A DNA stretch of 64,000 nt from Thiothrix sp. (lineage in GTDB: Bacteria; Pseudomonadota; Gammaproteobacteria; Thiotrichales; Thiotrichaceae): the NCBI RefSeq assembly GCF_028714775.1, contig NZ_JAQTLS010000012.1:1-64000 (forward strand), written 5' to 3'. The notes under the pieces are model-generated. The model had not been told where the DNA came from, ran no database searches, and was given only the letters and a program-made list of their open reading frames with translations. Positions 41,291 through 50,153 of the stretch are shown here, one piece after another. The first letter of the stretch is position 1; every line of letters starts with the position of its first letter. A program made the position numbers and the translations under genes.

Positions 41291-42784
41291 TTACTTCGCG
41301 CGTAATACGTCTTCGTGGAACAACTGGCCTACAGCCTCCAAGGCGATCAGTTCATCAGCATCGCCTTGGATGGTTGTCACCATGTGTGGTGGCACGAATG
41401 CCCCATCGCCTTGTGCTTTTGGTGCAACAATCTGGTGGGCTGATTGCAATTCCGGCACGATGGCTGCGCGGAGTTCCTCATAAGAGGCGTAATTGCGCCG
41501 TACTTTCGCTACCAGCGTGTCAAACAGCATGACCAACGGTGGCGGTGGTGGGTTAGTGCGGCTGAAACCCATCGAATGGAAAATGCCGGGTTTAAGCCAC
41601 AACAGCAATTCTGCCTGCGCGTTGGAAACATCCCACGTTTCATGCCCTTGGCGGGGGATGGCGGTTTTGACGAAATGCTCGATCATGTCGGCAGTATCCC
41701 ACGGGCGGAACACTAACCCACCACCTGCCAGCGGCCTACCGGGTAGCCGGTCTTTCAAAGGTTTAAGCCAATCCGGGGCGGGTTCCATATCCACTAAGCG
41801 GTTTTGCTCGGCATTCTGCATGTAGCCATCTGTGCCATTACCGTAGTAGTCCTGATGTTTGCCATTGAGCCAGAAATCGCTGCCCTCATTTAGCATGGCT
41901 TGCACTTTAGGCCATTTGTCCGCACCGAATAGGGCAGTGACGGATGCTTTATTCAGCGGGGCATTTAACCCAAGGTTCAGCGATAAGTGCATCCCCGCTT
42001 CGGAGCAATAGACCTGTTCGGCTTGGCTGTGCAATTCCGCCAAGGCACTGGCGCTACCCAGCACCGCATCCATTACATAGCCCCCGAATTCAATGACCTT
42101 GGCGTAAGTGTTGGTCATCAGGTTGTCATTGCCATTGTAGTCGGGCGGGAACTTGGTCACTTTCTGTAATAGCATTGCCCACGTGCGGATATTGTTGATG
42201 TAAGCCCGTTGTTCCGCAGGGGTAATGTCACCGAGGAATTTTACCCGCCACAGCAGGGAAGGGTAGTCTTTGGGGTTAACGTGTCCCGCCGAGTGTTGGT
42301 TGGAATAACTGCGTGGGCTGTCGGTTGCCACCATGCCATCTGCCACCCCGATGTAATTGCGGATATGGGTAATGCTGAACTTGAGCATTTCCATGCCTTT
42401 TTCTTCATCATGGAACACTTCTTTAACAATTTTGCGGTTGCCCGGATTGTGATGGGAAGAACCGATGTACCACTCGCCCGGTTGGATGAAACGTAACAGG
42501 TCACGTTGTTTAGTTTTCCACACATTTTGGTAAGCGATCAGGCGTAATTCCTTGTCGCTGTGAATATGGGTTGGTACTTCCTGCCATTTGCCCCCGACTT
42601 CAATCAGTTTGGTCAGCAGCGAACGGTTGTTGGTAAGGCTAGGGTCTTTCCACAATTGCTGGGCAGCAGTCGGATTAATGTCATATGCCGAAGCGGGTAA
42701 AGGCCGGTCGTAGCGGAGTTGGGGATTTTGCGCGTAGTAGGTATTAGCCTGCGCCAAGGTCATTTCTGCAAGTCGTAAAGCCAT
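41291..42784 (-). CDS. Unknown protein divergent from the transglutaminase-like gene
   Basis: This 497-residue protein is not recognised with confidence. It has no signal peptide or membrane segment. Candidate catalytic features are a His-rich stretch (HHNPGNRKIVKEVFHDEEKG), a GHVNPKDY segment, and QVYCSEAGMHLSLNLG near the middle; a YCSE block preceding a helix resembles the nucleophile region of permuted NlpC/P60-like papain-fold enzymes, but the match is weak. A Pro-rich loop (TNPPPPPLVMLFD) lies near the C-terminus. The start at 42784 is preferred to ATG 42793 because AAGGA sits eight bases upstream. It is divergent from the transglutaminase-like gene across about 100 bp, suggesting shared control. 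Confidence 0.7.
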   Translation of the reverse strand: MALRLAEMTLAQANTYYAQNPQLRYDRPLPASAYDINPTAAQQLWKDPSLTNNRSLLTKLIEVGGKWQEVPTHIHSDKELRLIAYQNVWKTKQRDLLRFIQPGEWYIGSSHHNPGNRKIVKEVFHDEEKGMEMLKFSITHIRNYIGVADGMVATDSPRSYSNQHSAGHVNPKDYPSLLWRVKFLGDITPAEQRAYINNIRTWAMLLQKVTKFPPDYNGNDNLMTNTYAKVIEFGGYVMDAVLGSASALAELHSQAEQVYCSEAGMHLSLNLGLNAPLNKASVTALFGADKWPKVQAMLNEGSDFWLNGKHQDYYGNGTDGYMQNAEQNRLVDMEPAPDWLKPLKDRLPGRPLAGGGLVFRPWDTADMIEHFVKTAIPRQGHETWDVSNAQAELLLWLKPGIFHSMGFSRTNPPPPPLVMLFDTLVAKVRRNYASYEELRAAIVPELQSAHQIVAPKAQGDGAFVPPHMVTTIQGDADELIALEAVGQLFHEDVLRAK

Positions 42785-42888
42785 CGGATGCATCCTTTTT
42801 TACTCGTTATCGTAACCATTGCTATAGACTCTCTGGGAGAATTCCGCCAGTCTTTATACAATATTCCGACCAATGCGAGGACTCACCG

Positions 42889-44484
42889 ATGGCTACTTTC
42901 GATTCACAGAAAATCGACGCTTTTTTGCGGGCATTGCATGGCAACCCCGCCGATGTTATGCAACAAGTTCCTACCAAGTACGATGCTGCGGGTAATGAAA
43001 TTGCGGTTGCCAGCCCCGCGAATGCCGAAGATGCAACGACCAGTAATTGGAATCAAGGGCGTGACCAATTACGCAGCAAGGTCATTGGAAAAGAGGCTAG
43101 TACCCGCGCCGCTTACGCCAGCAATGACAATCCGCGTAATCTGGTTGATTCCTTTGTGCATGAAACCCTGCCCGCGATTGAAGCTGCGGGGTTGAAAGCG
43201 GCGCGTCTCGAAACCCATCCGTGGAGCGGCGATTACTGGGCAACCTCCAGCGGCGGATTGGCTAACCGTTACGCAGGTTGTATGCCGGGCGGTTGGAAAG
43301 AAGGGTTTGACTACATCCGCAACCATCCCTCCAAAGTTATCCTTAAAAGCGGTAGCGAAGTGTGGGTGAATGAGCTATCCCCAGCAGAAAAATACGACGC
43401 GCTGGTGGGGGATGCCAACGAAACCCTAACCCGCGCTTCGTGGCTGGATGGTAAAGCCTATTTCGACAAACGCGGCGAAGTTCCCGGCTGGTTTGGGATT
43501 TGCCACGGCTGGTCACCTGCCTCGTTCATGCTGCCGCGACCACTAAAAAGCGTGAAGGTGCTGACGCCGGATAATATTACACTCACGTTCTTCCCCTGCG
43601 AAATCAAGGCGCTGGGTTCCTTATTGTGGGCGAAATCTAACCCTAAAACCCGTTTCATCGGCGGGCGCTGTAATACCGAAAAGCCGGAGTTTGACCCTGC
43701 CACGGGGCGGGTTGTCACCTTGATGAACCCGTTCGTTGCCGCTGATTATCCGACTGACCAGCCGCCTGATCCAACCCAACCAGCACCCGGCACGGTTGAT
43801 GTTTCGCTAGGGACTGAGACGTGGGATGAAACGACGGGTGCGCCCGGTGCGCGGGAAGGCGGGCGTCCCACCGCTGCGGATTGCGCCGATTCCAATCCGG
43901 GTTCTTGGCATTTGGCGGTCGTGAACCAGATTGGCGTTTCTAAGCGCAGCATGGTGTTGGATGCCAGTTTTGACTATCAGGTTTGGAACCAGCCGCTGTT
44001 GGGTTACAAATACACCTATTTTAACCCGCAGACTTTCAAGCAAAGCGATGTGCTAGCGGAAGCTACGGTGTCCCGTGCAGCATTCAGCAGTGACATTTTT
44101 AAGAAATACCGCAGCCCTAAAGCCGCCACTTTTGTTGGTATTGTGATGCGCGTTACGTATATGGGTGAAAACGGTAACGAGCAGGTGCATGAGGATTCCA
44201 GTACGAATGATGCGGTAATTGACGTGGACTATTATTACGATCTGGAATTGGATGCCAGCGGTAAGATTATTGGGGGCGAATGGTATACCAATTCACACCC
44301 GGATTTTCTTTGGACACCGCCGAAAGGTTCACGTGCTGTCAGCCGTTACGAGAATTTGGCAACGGGTGCGTGGCAAACCGGAAAAGCTATTCCGGCAAGT
44401 TGGCGTGCCGCTGCTGCCAAGGCGTCTGCTGATATGACACCACTGGCGGCAATCGTTGAACAATTGTTTAAGCTGTCCCAGTAA
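42889..44484 (+). CDS. Transglutaminase-elicitor-like protein
   Basis: The 531-residue product resembles the transglutaminase elicitor family known from Phytophthora (Pep-13 elicitor) and some bacteria, which cross-link proteins through Gln-Lys bonds. Matching blocks are LETHPWSGDYWATSSGGLANRY, GWFGICHGWSPAS with the candidate nucleophile Cys205, FFPCEIKALGSLLW, GRCNTEKPEFD, SNPGSWHLAVVNQIG with candidate His341, and FDYQVWNQPLLGYKY. A Pro-rich, Asp-rich insert (about 285-320) precedes the His block. No signal peptide is visible, so an intracellular or effector-like role is possible. GCGAGGA precedes the ATG. A strong terminator follows the gene, separating it from the CHAT gene. Assignment is from remembered motif patterns and should be tested by profile search. 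Confidence 0.68.
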   Translation: MATFDSQKIDAFLRALHGNPADVMQQVPTKYDAAGNEIAVASPANAEDATTSNWNQGRDQLRSKVIGKEASTRAAYASNDNPRNLVDSFVHETLPAIEAAGLKAARLETHPWSGDYWATSSGGLANRYAGCMPGGWKEGFDYIRNHPSKVILKSGSEVWVNELSPAEKYDALVGDANETLTRASWLDGKAYFDKRGEVPGWFGICHGWSPASFMLPRPLKSVKVLTPDNITLTFFPCEIKALGSLLWAKSNPKTRFIGGRCNTEKPEFDPATGRVVTLMNPFVAADYPTDQPPDPTQPAPGTVDVSLGTETWDETTGAPGAREGGRPTAADCADSNPGSWHLAVVNQIGVSKRSMVLDASFDYQVWNQPLLGYKYTYFNPQTFKQSDVLAEATVSRAAFSSDIFKKYRSPKAATFVGIVMRVTYMGENGNEQVHEDSSTNDAVIDVDYYYDLELDASGKIIGGEWYTNSHPDFLWTPPKGSRAVSRYENLATGAWQTGKAIPASWRAAAAKASADMTPLAAIVEQLFKLSQ

Positions 44485-44491
44485 GACAGAG

Positions 44492-44532
44492 GGCTGGTAC
44501 GCACGCTCCGGCTGCGTATCAGCCTATTTTAT
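44492..44532 (+). terminator. Rho-independent terminator after the transglutaminase-like gene
   Basis: A 12-base-pair stem (GGCTGGTACGCA with TGCGTATCAGCC, one G-U pair) closes a nine-base loop and is followed by TATTTTAT. It starts eight bases after the stop codon. Confidence 0.75.
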
Positions 44533-44603
44533 CAGGCACACACTGCACTTTGCGGGCTTTTGTACTACAACACTAGCTAATCTAAAAAAATGCCGAGGGT
44601 TTC

Positions 44604-47600
44604 ATGGACGCGATTAAAGTCACAGGTAAATTGTTAACAGGGAATACGGGTCTTCCGTTGTTGGACAATAAATTTGCGGACATCCTGACTGTCAGCTATG
44701 CCCAAGAAGTACAAATTGGGCTAACGCGGGGAGGGGATAATGAAACCATTGAATTGGCAGGGGCGACCGACGATACCGTCCTAGAATTGGAGTTTGAGGG
44801 CGGTTACAAACGTTGGGTACGCGCAGGCGACCTGAAAGCCCAAACTGTCCGTAGCCAAAGCCGTTCTGCCACCGACTCCGACGCGCCGATTGATGCCAGC
44901 AGTTTCGACATTGCCCGTAACCGGGGTGCTGTGGGGCTGATGCTAAAATTTTTGCGTGTCCTGAATATCGACCCGGTAGGGGTAGCCAGCAATGCCATTG
45001 CCGACAAAATAGTCGAGCAATTGGAAACCAAGCGCATCCTTAACCCCGGCGTATACCGTTGTGCCGATACGAATGCCTTGCCGGATTGCACTTCGGCGCA
45101 GGCCAAGCCCATTGCCAGCACTGAGGAAATGCAGATTGACACCAGTAAGCCGGTGTTACTGTTCCTACATGGCACGTTTTCCAGCACCCAAGGCAGTTTC
45201 CGTGACTTGTGGGAATCCCGCCAAGGCTACAATGCCAGTGCTTGGCTACAGCGCCTGTTTGCGCCTTACAATGGGCAGGTATTTACCCTCGAACACCGCA
45301 CCCTGACGGTCAGCCCGACACACAATGCCTTGCAGGTGTTGCGTTTGCTGCCGCCCAATACCCGTTTGCACATCATCAGCCATTCACGCGGTGGTTTGGT
45401 CGGGGAGCTGTTGTGCCAAGGTAAATTGCAACGCAGTACCCGTGAGTCCGGTGGTAAGTTTCAAGACAGTGACAACATCTTCGCTGTGGATGAATTAAAG
45501 GCATTCGCTACGGCTGAACGCCAAACCGAACGGGAGGAGTTGCAGGAAATTGAAAACCTGCTCCAAGACAAGCAGATCGTGGTTGAACGGTTTGTGCGGG
45601 TTGCTTGCCCAGCTCGTGGGACGGTGTTGGCCTCGGCACGGATTGAGGATGGCTTGTCGATCCTATTCAATGTGCTGAACCTGATTCCCGTCCCCTATCT
45701 GCGTGAAATTGCCGAATTTGTGCGCCTCGTGCTGATGGCTGTCCTAGCCAAACGTGCCCAACCGGAAGCCTTGCCGGGGTTGGAAGCGATGTCGCCATCC
45801 TCCCCGCTGATCCGCTTGCTGAATCGCCCGGATGTACAGCTTGCCTCCAACCTAACAGTCATTGCCGGTAATGTGAAGGCATCGACCTTGTTGGGGTATT
45901 TCAAAGAGTGGACGACAGAATGCTTCTTCGGGGAAGAAAACGACTATGTGGTCAACACCGCGAGCATGTACGGCGGGGGAACGCGCACTGATGGGGCGTA
46001 TTTTTACCCAGACCAACGCGATGAAAGCAGCCACTTTGCTTACTTCCGCAACGATCAGGTGTTGGAGCTGCTGATCAATGCCTTGCGCCTACACCCAGAT
46101 ACGGATTCGCGCCTGTTACCGTTGGTGGGAAAGGTGGGGACAAAGCCAACCCGTTCTGCGCAAACGGTGACTGTGCGGGCGGGGGATAAAGTCAGTACGG
46201 TTTATTTCATCCCCGGTTTCATGGGTTCCAACCTGTTGGTGAATGACAGCCCGGTGTGGCTGGACATGGGGGCTTTAGCGTGGGGGGATTTCTCTTCCCT
46301 AAAAGCCGAACAGGCCGGGGTTAAGCCGGGAGCGGTGCTGGAAAATGCTTACCGCCCCTTGTTGACGGCGTTGGAACGCAATTATCAAGTAGAAACCTTC
46401 CCTTACGACTGGCGGCGTTCGCTGCTGGATGCTGGGCGGCGCTTGGGTGAAACACTGGAACGCGCGTTGGATCAGGCCAAAGGGAAAGGGCGTAAACTAA
46501 CTTTACGGATTTTGGCGCATTCCACGGGTGGCTTGGTGCTGAAAAGCATGATGAGCGAAACACCGGGGGTGTGGAAACGCTTGCAAGATGAGGCCGATTG
46601 CCGTTGCGTGTTGCTGGGTACGGCCTTGCAAGGCACGTATGCAGCCGCGCAAATTTTGCTGGGGCAACACCGCCTGACCCGCTTGCTGGTGTTGAGTGGT
46701 GGTGGGCAAGAGCAACAACAGGATTTATTGCTGAAGCAGTTCGCCGAATACCCCGGTTTGCTGGAACAATTACCCAGCGCTTGGCTGGAGGAAACGGCTT
46801 GGCGCATCCCCATTGAAACACAGGGGGGCGGTTTCAATGAGTGGCCTGCCAGCCGTTTGTTGGTCGATGCCAAACGGGTGCGCGACCAATTGGATGCGGT
46901 ACGGCTTGACCCCCAACGGGTGCTGTATGTCCATGGTGTTGCTACCTTGACACCTTCCGCGTTGGTTGATGATCACGGCAATTGGCGTTTCCGTGCGGTC
47001 GGGGAAGGCGATGGTGTCACCTTGTGGAATACCAGCCTTGATGCCCGCGATGCCAAAGTGCAACAGTGGTTTATGCCGGTTGAACACGGGCGTATGGCGA
47101 GCCACCCCGATTACATCCCAGCTCTGTTGCGTTTGCTGATGGATGGTTCCGCCCAGCAATTGGATCGGGTTCCCCCGCGTACCAGCAATATTCCTGAGCA
47201 GTGGTTGCCGTTGCTGCGCTTGGAATTGTTCCCTGATGAAACGGAAATCCAAGCCGCTGCACTGGGCTACCACACCAGCATTACGCAGGAAGAGTTGCGT
47301 CCGCAGGTGGAAGTCAAGGTGACACACGGCGATTTGGAATACGCCGTAAATCCGGTGATGGTGGGGCATTACGAGGGCGATTCCATCCTGCGTACCGAGC
47401 AGGTATTGGACAAATGCCTGAACGGGCGGCTGACCGAATTGCTGCGTTTGGGGAAGTATCCCGGCGGCTTGAAAACCTCGACAGTGCTGTTCAATACTAA
47501 GGGTAAACGTCCCGCTGGGGCGGTCATTGTGGGTTTGGGCGATGTCGGCAAGCTGAGTTCCGGTGAGTTGGTGTCAACATTCTCGGCAGCGCTGATTGAT

Positions 47601-50069
47601 TACGCGCTGGCAGTGCGGGCAGCACGTTCGCCTGCGGATAAGGGTGATTACGTCCGTGTGCCGGTTTCTACTTTACTGGTAGGTTCTGTTGGCGGTGGCG
47701 GCATTGATTTGGCGGATTCCATCACCTCCATCCTCCGGGCGGTGGGGCAGGCCAATCTCGTGTTGGGCAAGACTGAACGTAGTACGCCGATGCGCATCGA
47801 CAGTGTGGAATTCATCGAGGTGTACGAAGACCGGGCGGTGGAAGCGGCACGTTTGGTGCGCACGATCGTCGATTACCCCGAGTTCCGCCAAGAGTTCACC
47901 GGCAGGAGCTTGATGGGAACCTTGCCGGGCAGCCGCAGCCGCGTTATGTACCGCGAGCCAACCGGCTGGTGGCGGCGTTTGCAGATTGAGGAACACGGAG
48001 ATGGGCTGAAATATACCGCGCTCACCGACCGGGCGCGGGCAGAGTTGGTGTTGCAATCGACCCAACGCAAGCTGGTTGACCAGTTTATTGAAAAGGCCGT
48101 GTCTTCCAGTGAATCGGATGAAGAGCTGGGCAATATCCTGTTTGAATTGTTACTGCCGAGTGAAATGAAGGAGCAAGCCCCCAACACGGAAAATATGGTG
48201 CTGGTGTTGGATGAGGCCGCATCTTCCTACCCGTGGGAATTGCTGTATGACCGGCGCAATTTTGAATCCCAACCGCTTTCGGTGCGTTCAGGGGTGTTGC
48301 GGCAATTAATGGTGGGGCAATTTACCCGCGCCAAACGCAGCGTGCTGGAACGTTCGGCCTTGGTGGTCGGCGACCCACCTGCGAATGACGACCCGCGTTT
48401 CCCGCGCTTGGATGCTGCCAACAAGGAAGCCGAAGCCGTCTATGACTTGCTGAAACGCAAGGGTTTTAGCCGCGTTACCAAGGAAATTGGCACGGATGCG
48501 CAAGCAGTCCTCAAATCATTGTTGACTGCCGATTACCGCGTGCTGCACTTGGCGGGGCATGGGGTGTACCGCTTCCAACCTGACTCCGACAAAAACAAAG
48601 ACCAATTCATCACCGGCATGGTCTTGGGGAATGGCATTTACCTGACGGCGGTTGAAATTGGGCAGATGAGTACTGTTCCTGATTTCGTGTTCGTCAACTG
48701 CTGTCATTTGGCGCACATGGACGCAGAGCAACAGCAAGGCGAAACGGCTAGCAATGCAACAAGCGCTTCCACCGACGATATTGCGCTTGCCAACCGTAGC
48801 CGTTTGGCTGCCAGTTTTGCCCAAGAACTGATTAAAGTGGGTGTCCGTGCCATTATTGCGGCAGGTTGGGCGATCAATGATGATGCCGCCAATGTCTTTT
48901 CCTTGGCGTGTTACGACGCCTTGTTGCAAGGCTATCCCTTCGGCAAAGCTGTGCTGCTGGCGCGGCGGGCAACGTGGCAGAAATACCCCAGCTCGAATAC
49001 GTGGGGGGCGTACCAGTGTTACGGCGACCCGGAATACCGCTTGCTGACCAGCCGCAAACCGGAAGGTGAAAAAGAGGGTGAGGAGGCCGACCCGTGGCAT
49101 TTCGTGGCGGAAGTCGAGGTTGTTACCGAACTGAACAACCTGATCAACTCGGCAGACACCTCGCAGGCGGATGAATACCCGGAATTGCAGACCACCCTGA
49201 AAAAATTGCACGCCGTCATTCCGCTGGAATGGCTGGGTCATGTACCCGTCCTATACGCACTGGGGCGTGCTTACGGTAAGCTGGAAATGTACGCCGAAGC
49301 CATTGCCGCCTACCAAACGGCGTTGAATGCAGCGGGGGCGGATTACCCCCTGACTATGCTGGAAGATAAGGCCAGTTTCCAAACTGCGTGGGCATTGGCT
49401 TGTACCTTGGGGAAATCTTCCCCACCCGATGGCACGACACTGGAAGCATTCAAAGCGCAGATGCTGAAAGACAGTGAGGCTACCCTGACAACCATGATGA
49501 AGGGTTTGGGGGAAAGCCTCACCCGCATGGAAGAGTTGGGCAAGTTTTACAAACGCAAGGCGATCATGTCGGGTGGGGAAGAGCGCACCCAAGCCTTGCA
49601 GTCGATGGAAGATGCTTACCGCAAAGCCTATGAGTTTGCCTTGAAAGAGGCCAAAGCCGATGCGGGTTATCCGCTCATCAATTGGCTGACCACACGGGTA
49701 GTCCGCGCCCTTTGCGGGCATACACCAGCGCTTGACCTGACGGAACTCAATCCCAAGCTGACACAGGCAAGGCAATTGGTGACAAAGGCAGAGGAGACTG
49801 AGCCAACGTTCCTCACGGGCATCACCAAGGCCGAACTTGCGTTGCTGAACTACCTGCGCAGTGCACGGCTGGACGAAATGTCGCAAATCCAGCGCATCAC
49901 CGAGATGTACAGCACCGCTGTCGGGCGTGGGGCAGCACCGCGTAAGGTGCGCTATATGTCAGAGCATGTGGTATTCCTACGCACGATGCTGAGCGATTGC
50001 GAAGTGGCAACGGACAAGGGCATTGTCGTGGCGAATTTGCAGGAGATTGAGCGTAAGCTGCCTGCCTAA
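44604..50069 (+). CDS. Multidomain CHAT protease with two alpha/beta-hydrolase units and a TPR tail
   Basis: This 1,821-residue cytoplasmic protein fuses several enzymes. Residues 1-110 form a strand-rich leader. Unit 1 (about 175-500) is an alpha/beta-hydrolase with LFLHGTFSS and nucleophile elbow SHSRGG (Ser261). Unit 2 (about 525-860) is a second, LCAT-like hydrolase with YFIPGFMGSNLL, ETFPYDWRRSL and elbow AHSTGG (Ser640). Residues 900-1090 (VNPVMVGHYEGDSILRTEQV, AGAVIVGLGDVGKLSSGELV) resemble the macro-like N-terminal domain of M17 aminopeptidases. A CHAT caspase-like domain follows with VLHLAGHGVY (His1319) and FVFVNCCHLA (Cys1366/1367), ending in YQCYGDPEYRL. TPR-like helices (from about 1,545; LYALGRAYGKLEMYAEAIAA) form the tail. 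Flanking terminators make it a single-gene unit. A regulated proteolytic/lipolytic effector is inferred. Confidence 0.85.
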   Translation: MDAIKVTGKLLTGNTGLPLLDNKFADILTVSYAQEVQIGLTRGGDNETIELAGATDDTVLELEFEGGYKRWVRAGDLKAQTVRSQSRSATDSDAPIDASSFDIARNRGAVGLMLKFLRVLNIDPVGVASNAIADKIVEQLETKRILNPGVYRCADTNALPDCTSAQAKPIASTEEMQIDTSKPVLLFLHGTFSSTQGSFRDLWESRQGYNASAWLQRLFAPYNGQVFTLEHRTLTVSPTHNALQVLRLLPPNTRLHIISHSRGGLVGELLCQGKLQRSTRESGGKFQDSDNIFAVDELKAFATAERQTEREELQEIENLLQDKQIVVERFVRVACPARGTVLASARIEDGLSILFNVLNLIPVPYLREIAEFVRLVLMAVLAKRAQPEALPGLEAMSPSSPLIRLLNRPDVQLASNLTVIAGNVKASTLLGYFKEWTTECFFGEENDYVVNTASMYGGGTRTDGAYFYPDQRDESSHFAYFRNDQVLELLINALRLHPDTDSRLLPLVGKVGTKPTRSAQTVTVRAGDKVSTVYFIPGFMGSNLLVNDSPVWLDMGALAWGDFSSLKAEQAGVKPGAVLENAYRPLLTALERNYQVETFPYDWRRSLLDAGRRLGETLERALDQAKGKGRKLTLRILAHSTGGLVLKSMMSETPGVWKRLQDEADCRCVLLGTALQGTYAAAQILLGQHRLTRLLVLSGGGQEQQQDLLLKQFAEYPGLLEQLPSAWLEETAWRIPIETQGGGFNEWPASRLLVDAKRVRDQLDAVRLDPQRVLYVHGVATLTPSALVDDHGNWRFRAVGEGDGVTLWNTSLDARDAKVQQWFMPVEHGRMASHPDYIPALLRLLMDGSAQQLDRVPPRTSNIPEQWLPLLRLELFPDETEIQAAALGYHTSITQEELRPQVEVKVTHGDLEYAVNPVMVGHYEGDSILRTEQVLDKCLNGRLTELLRLGKYPGGLKTSTVLFNTKGKRPAGAVIVGLGDVGKLSSGELVSTFSAALIDYALAVRAARSPADKGDYVRVPVSTLLVGSVGGGGIDLADSITSILRAVGQANLVLGKTERSTPMRIDSVEFIEVYEDRAVEAARLVRTIVDYPEFRQEFTGRSLMGTLPGSRSRVMYREPTGWWRRLQIEEHGDGLKYTALTDRARAELVLQSTQRKLVDQFIEKAVSSSESDEELGNILFELLLPSEMKEQAPNTENMVLVLDEAASSYPWELLYDRRNFESQPLSVRSGVLRQLMVGQFTRAKRSVLERSALVVGDPPANDDPRFPRLDAANKEAEAVYDLLKRKGFSRVTKEIGTDAQAVLKSLLTADYRVLHLAGHGVYRFQPDSDKNKDQFITGMVLGNGIYLTAVEIGQMSTVPDFVFVNCCHLAHMDAEQQQGETASNATSASTDDIALANRSRLAASFAQELIKVGVRAIIAAGWAINDDAANVFSLACYDALLQGYPFGKAVLLARRATWQKYPSSNTWGAYQCYGDPEYRLLTSRKPEGEKEGEEADPWHFVAEVEVVTELNNLINSADTSQADEYPELQTTLKKLHAVIPLEWLGHVPVLYALGRAYGKLEMYAEAIAAYQTALNAAGADYPLTMLEDKASFQTAWALACTLGKSSPPDGTTLEAFKAQMLKDSEATLTTMMKGLGESLTRMEELGKFYKRKAIMSGGEERTQALQSMEDAYRKAYEFALKEAKADAGYPLINWLTTRVVRALCGHTPALDLTELNPKLTQARQLVTKAEETEPTFLTGITKAELALLNYLRSARLDEMSQIQRITEMYSTAVGRGAAPRKVRYMSEHVVFLRTMLSDCEVATDKGIVVANLQEIERKLPA

Positions 50070-50075
50070 ACCGAA

Positions 50076-50095
50076 AAGGGGGATATTTCCCCCTT
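50076..50095 (+). terminator. Hairpin after the CHAT gene
   Basis: AAGGGGGA pairs with TCCCCCTT across a four-base loop, beginning seven bases after the stop and followed by GTTGTT. A TATAAA at 50118 downstream could be a separate -10 for the next gene. Confidence 0.6.
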
Positions 50096-50153
50096 GTTGT
50101 TCGGGTGATATTTCAGCTATAAAGGCAAGCACTTACCCCATGTTGTTATTGCC

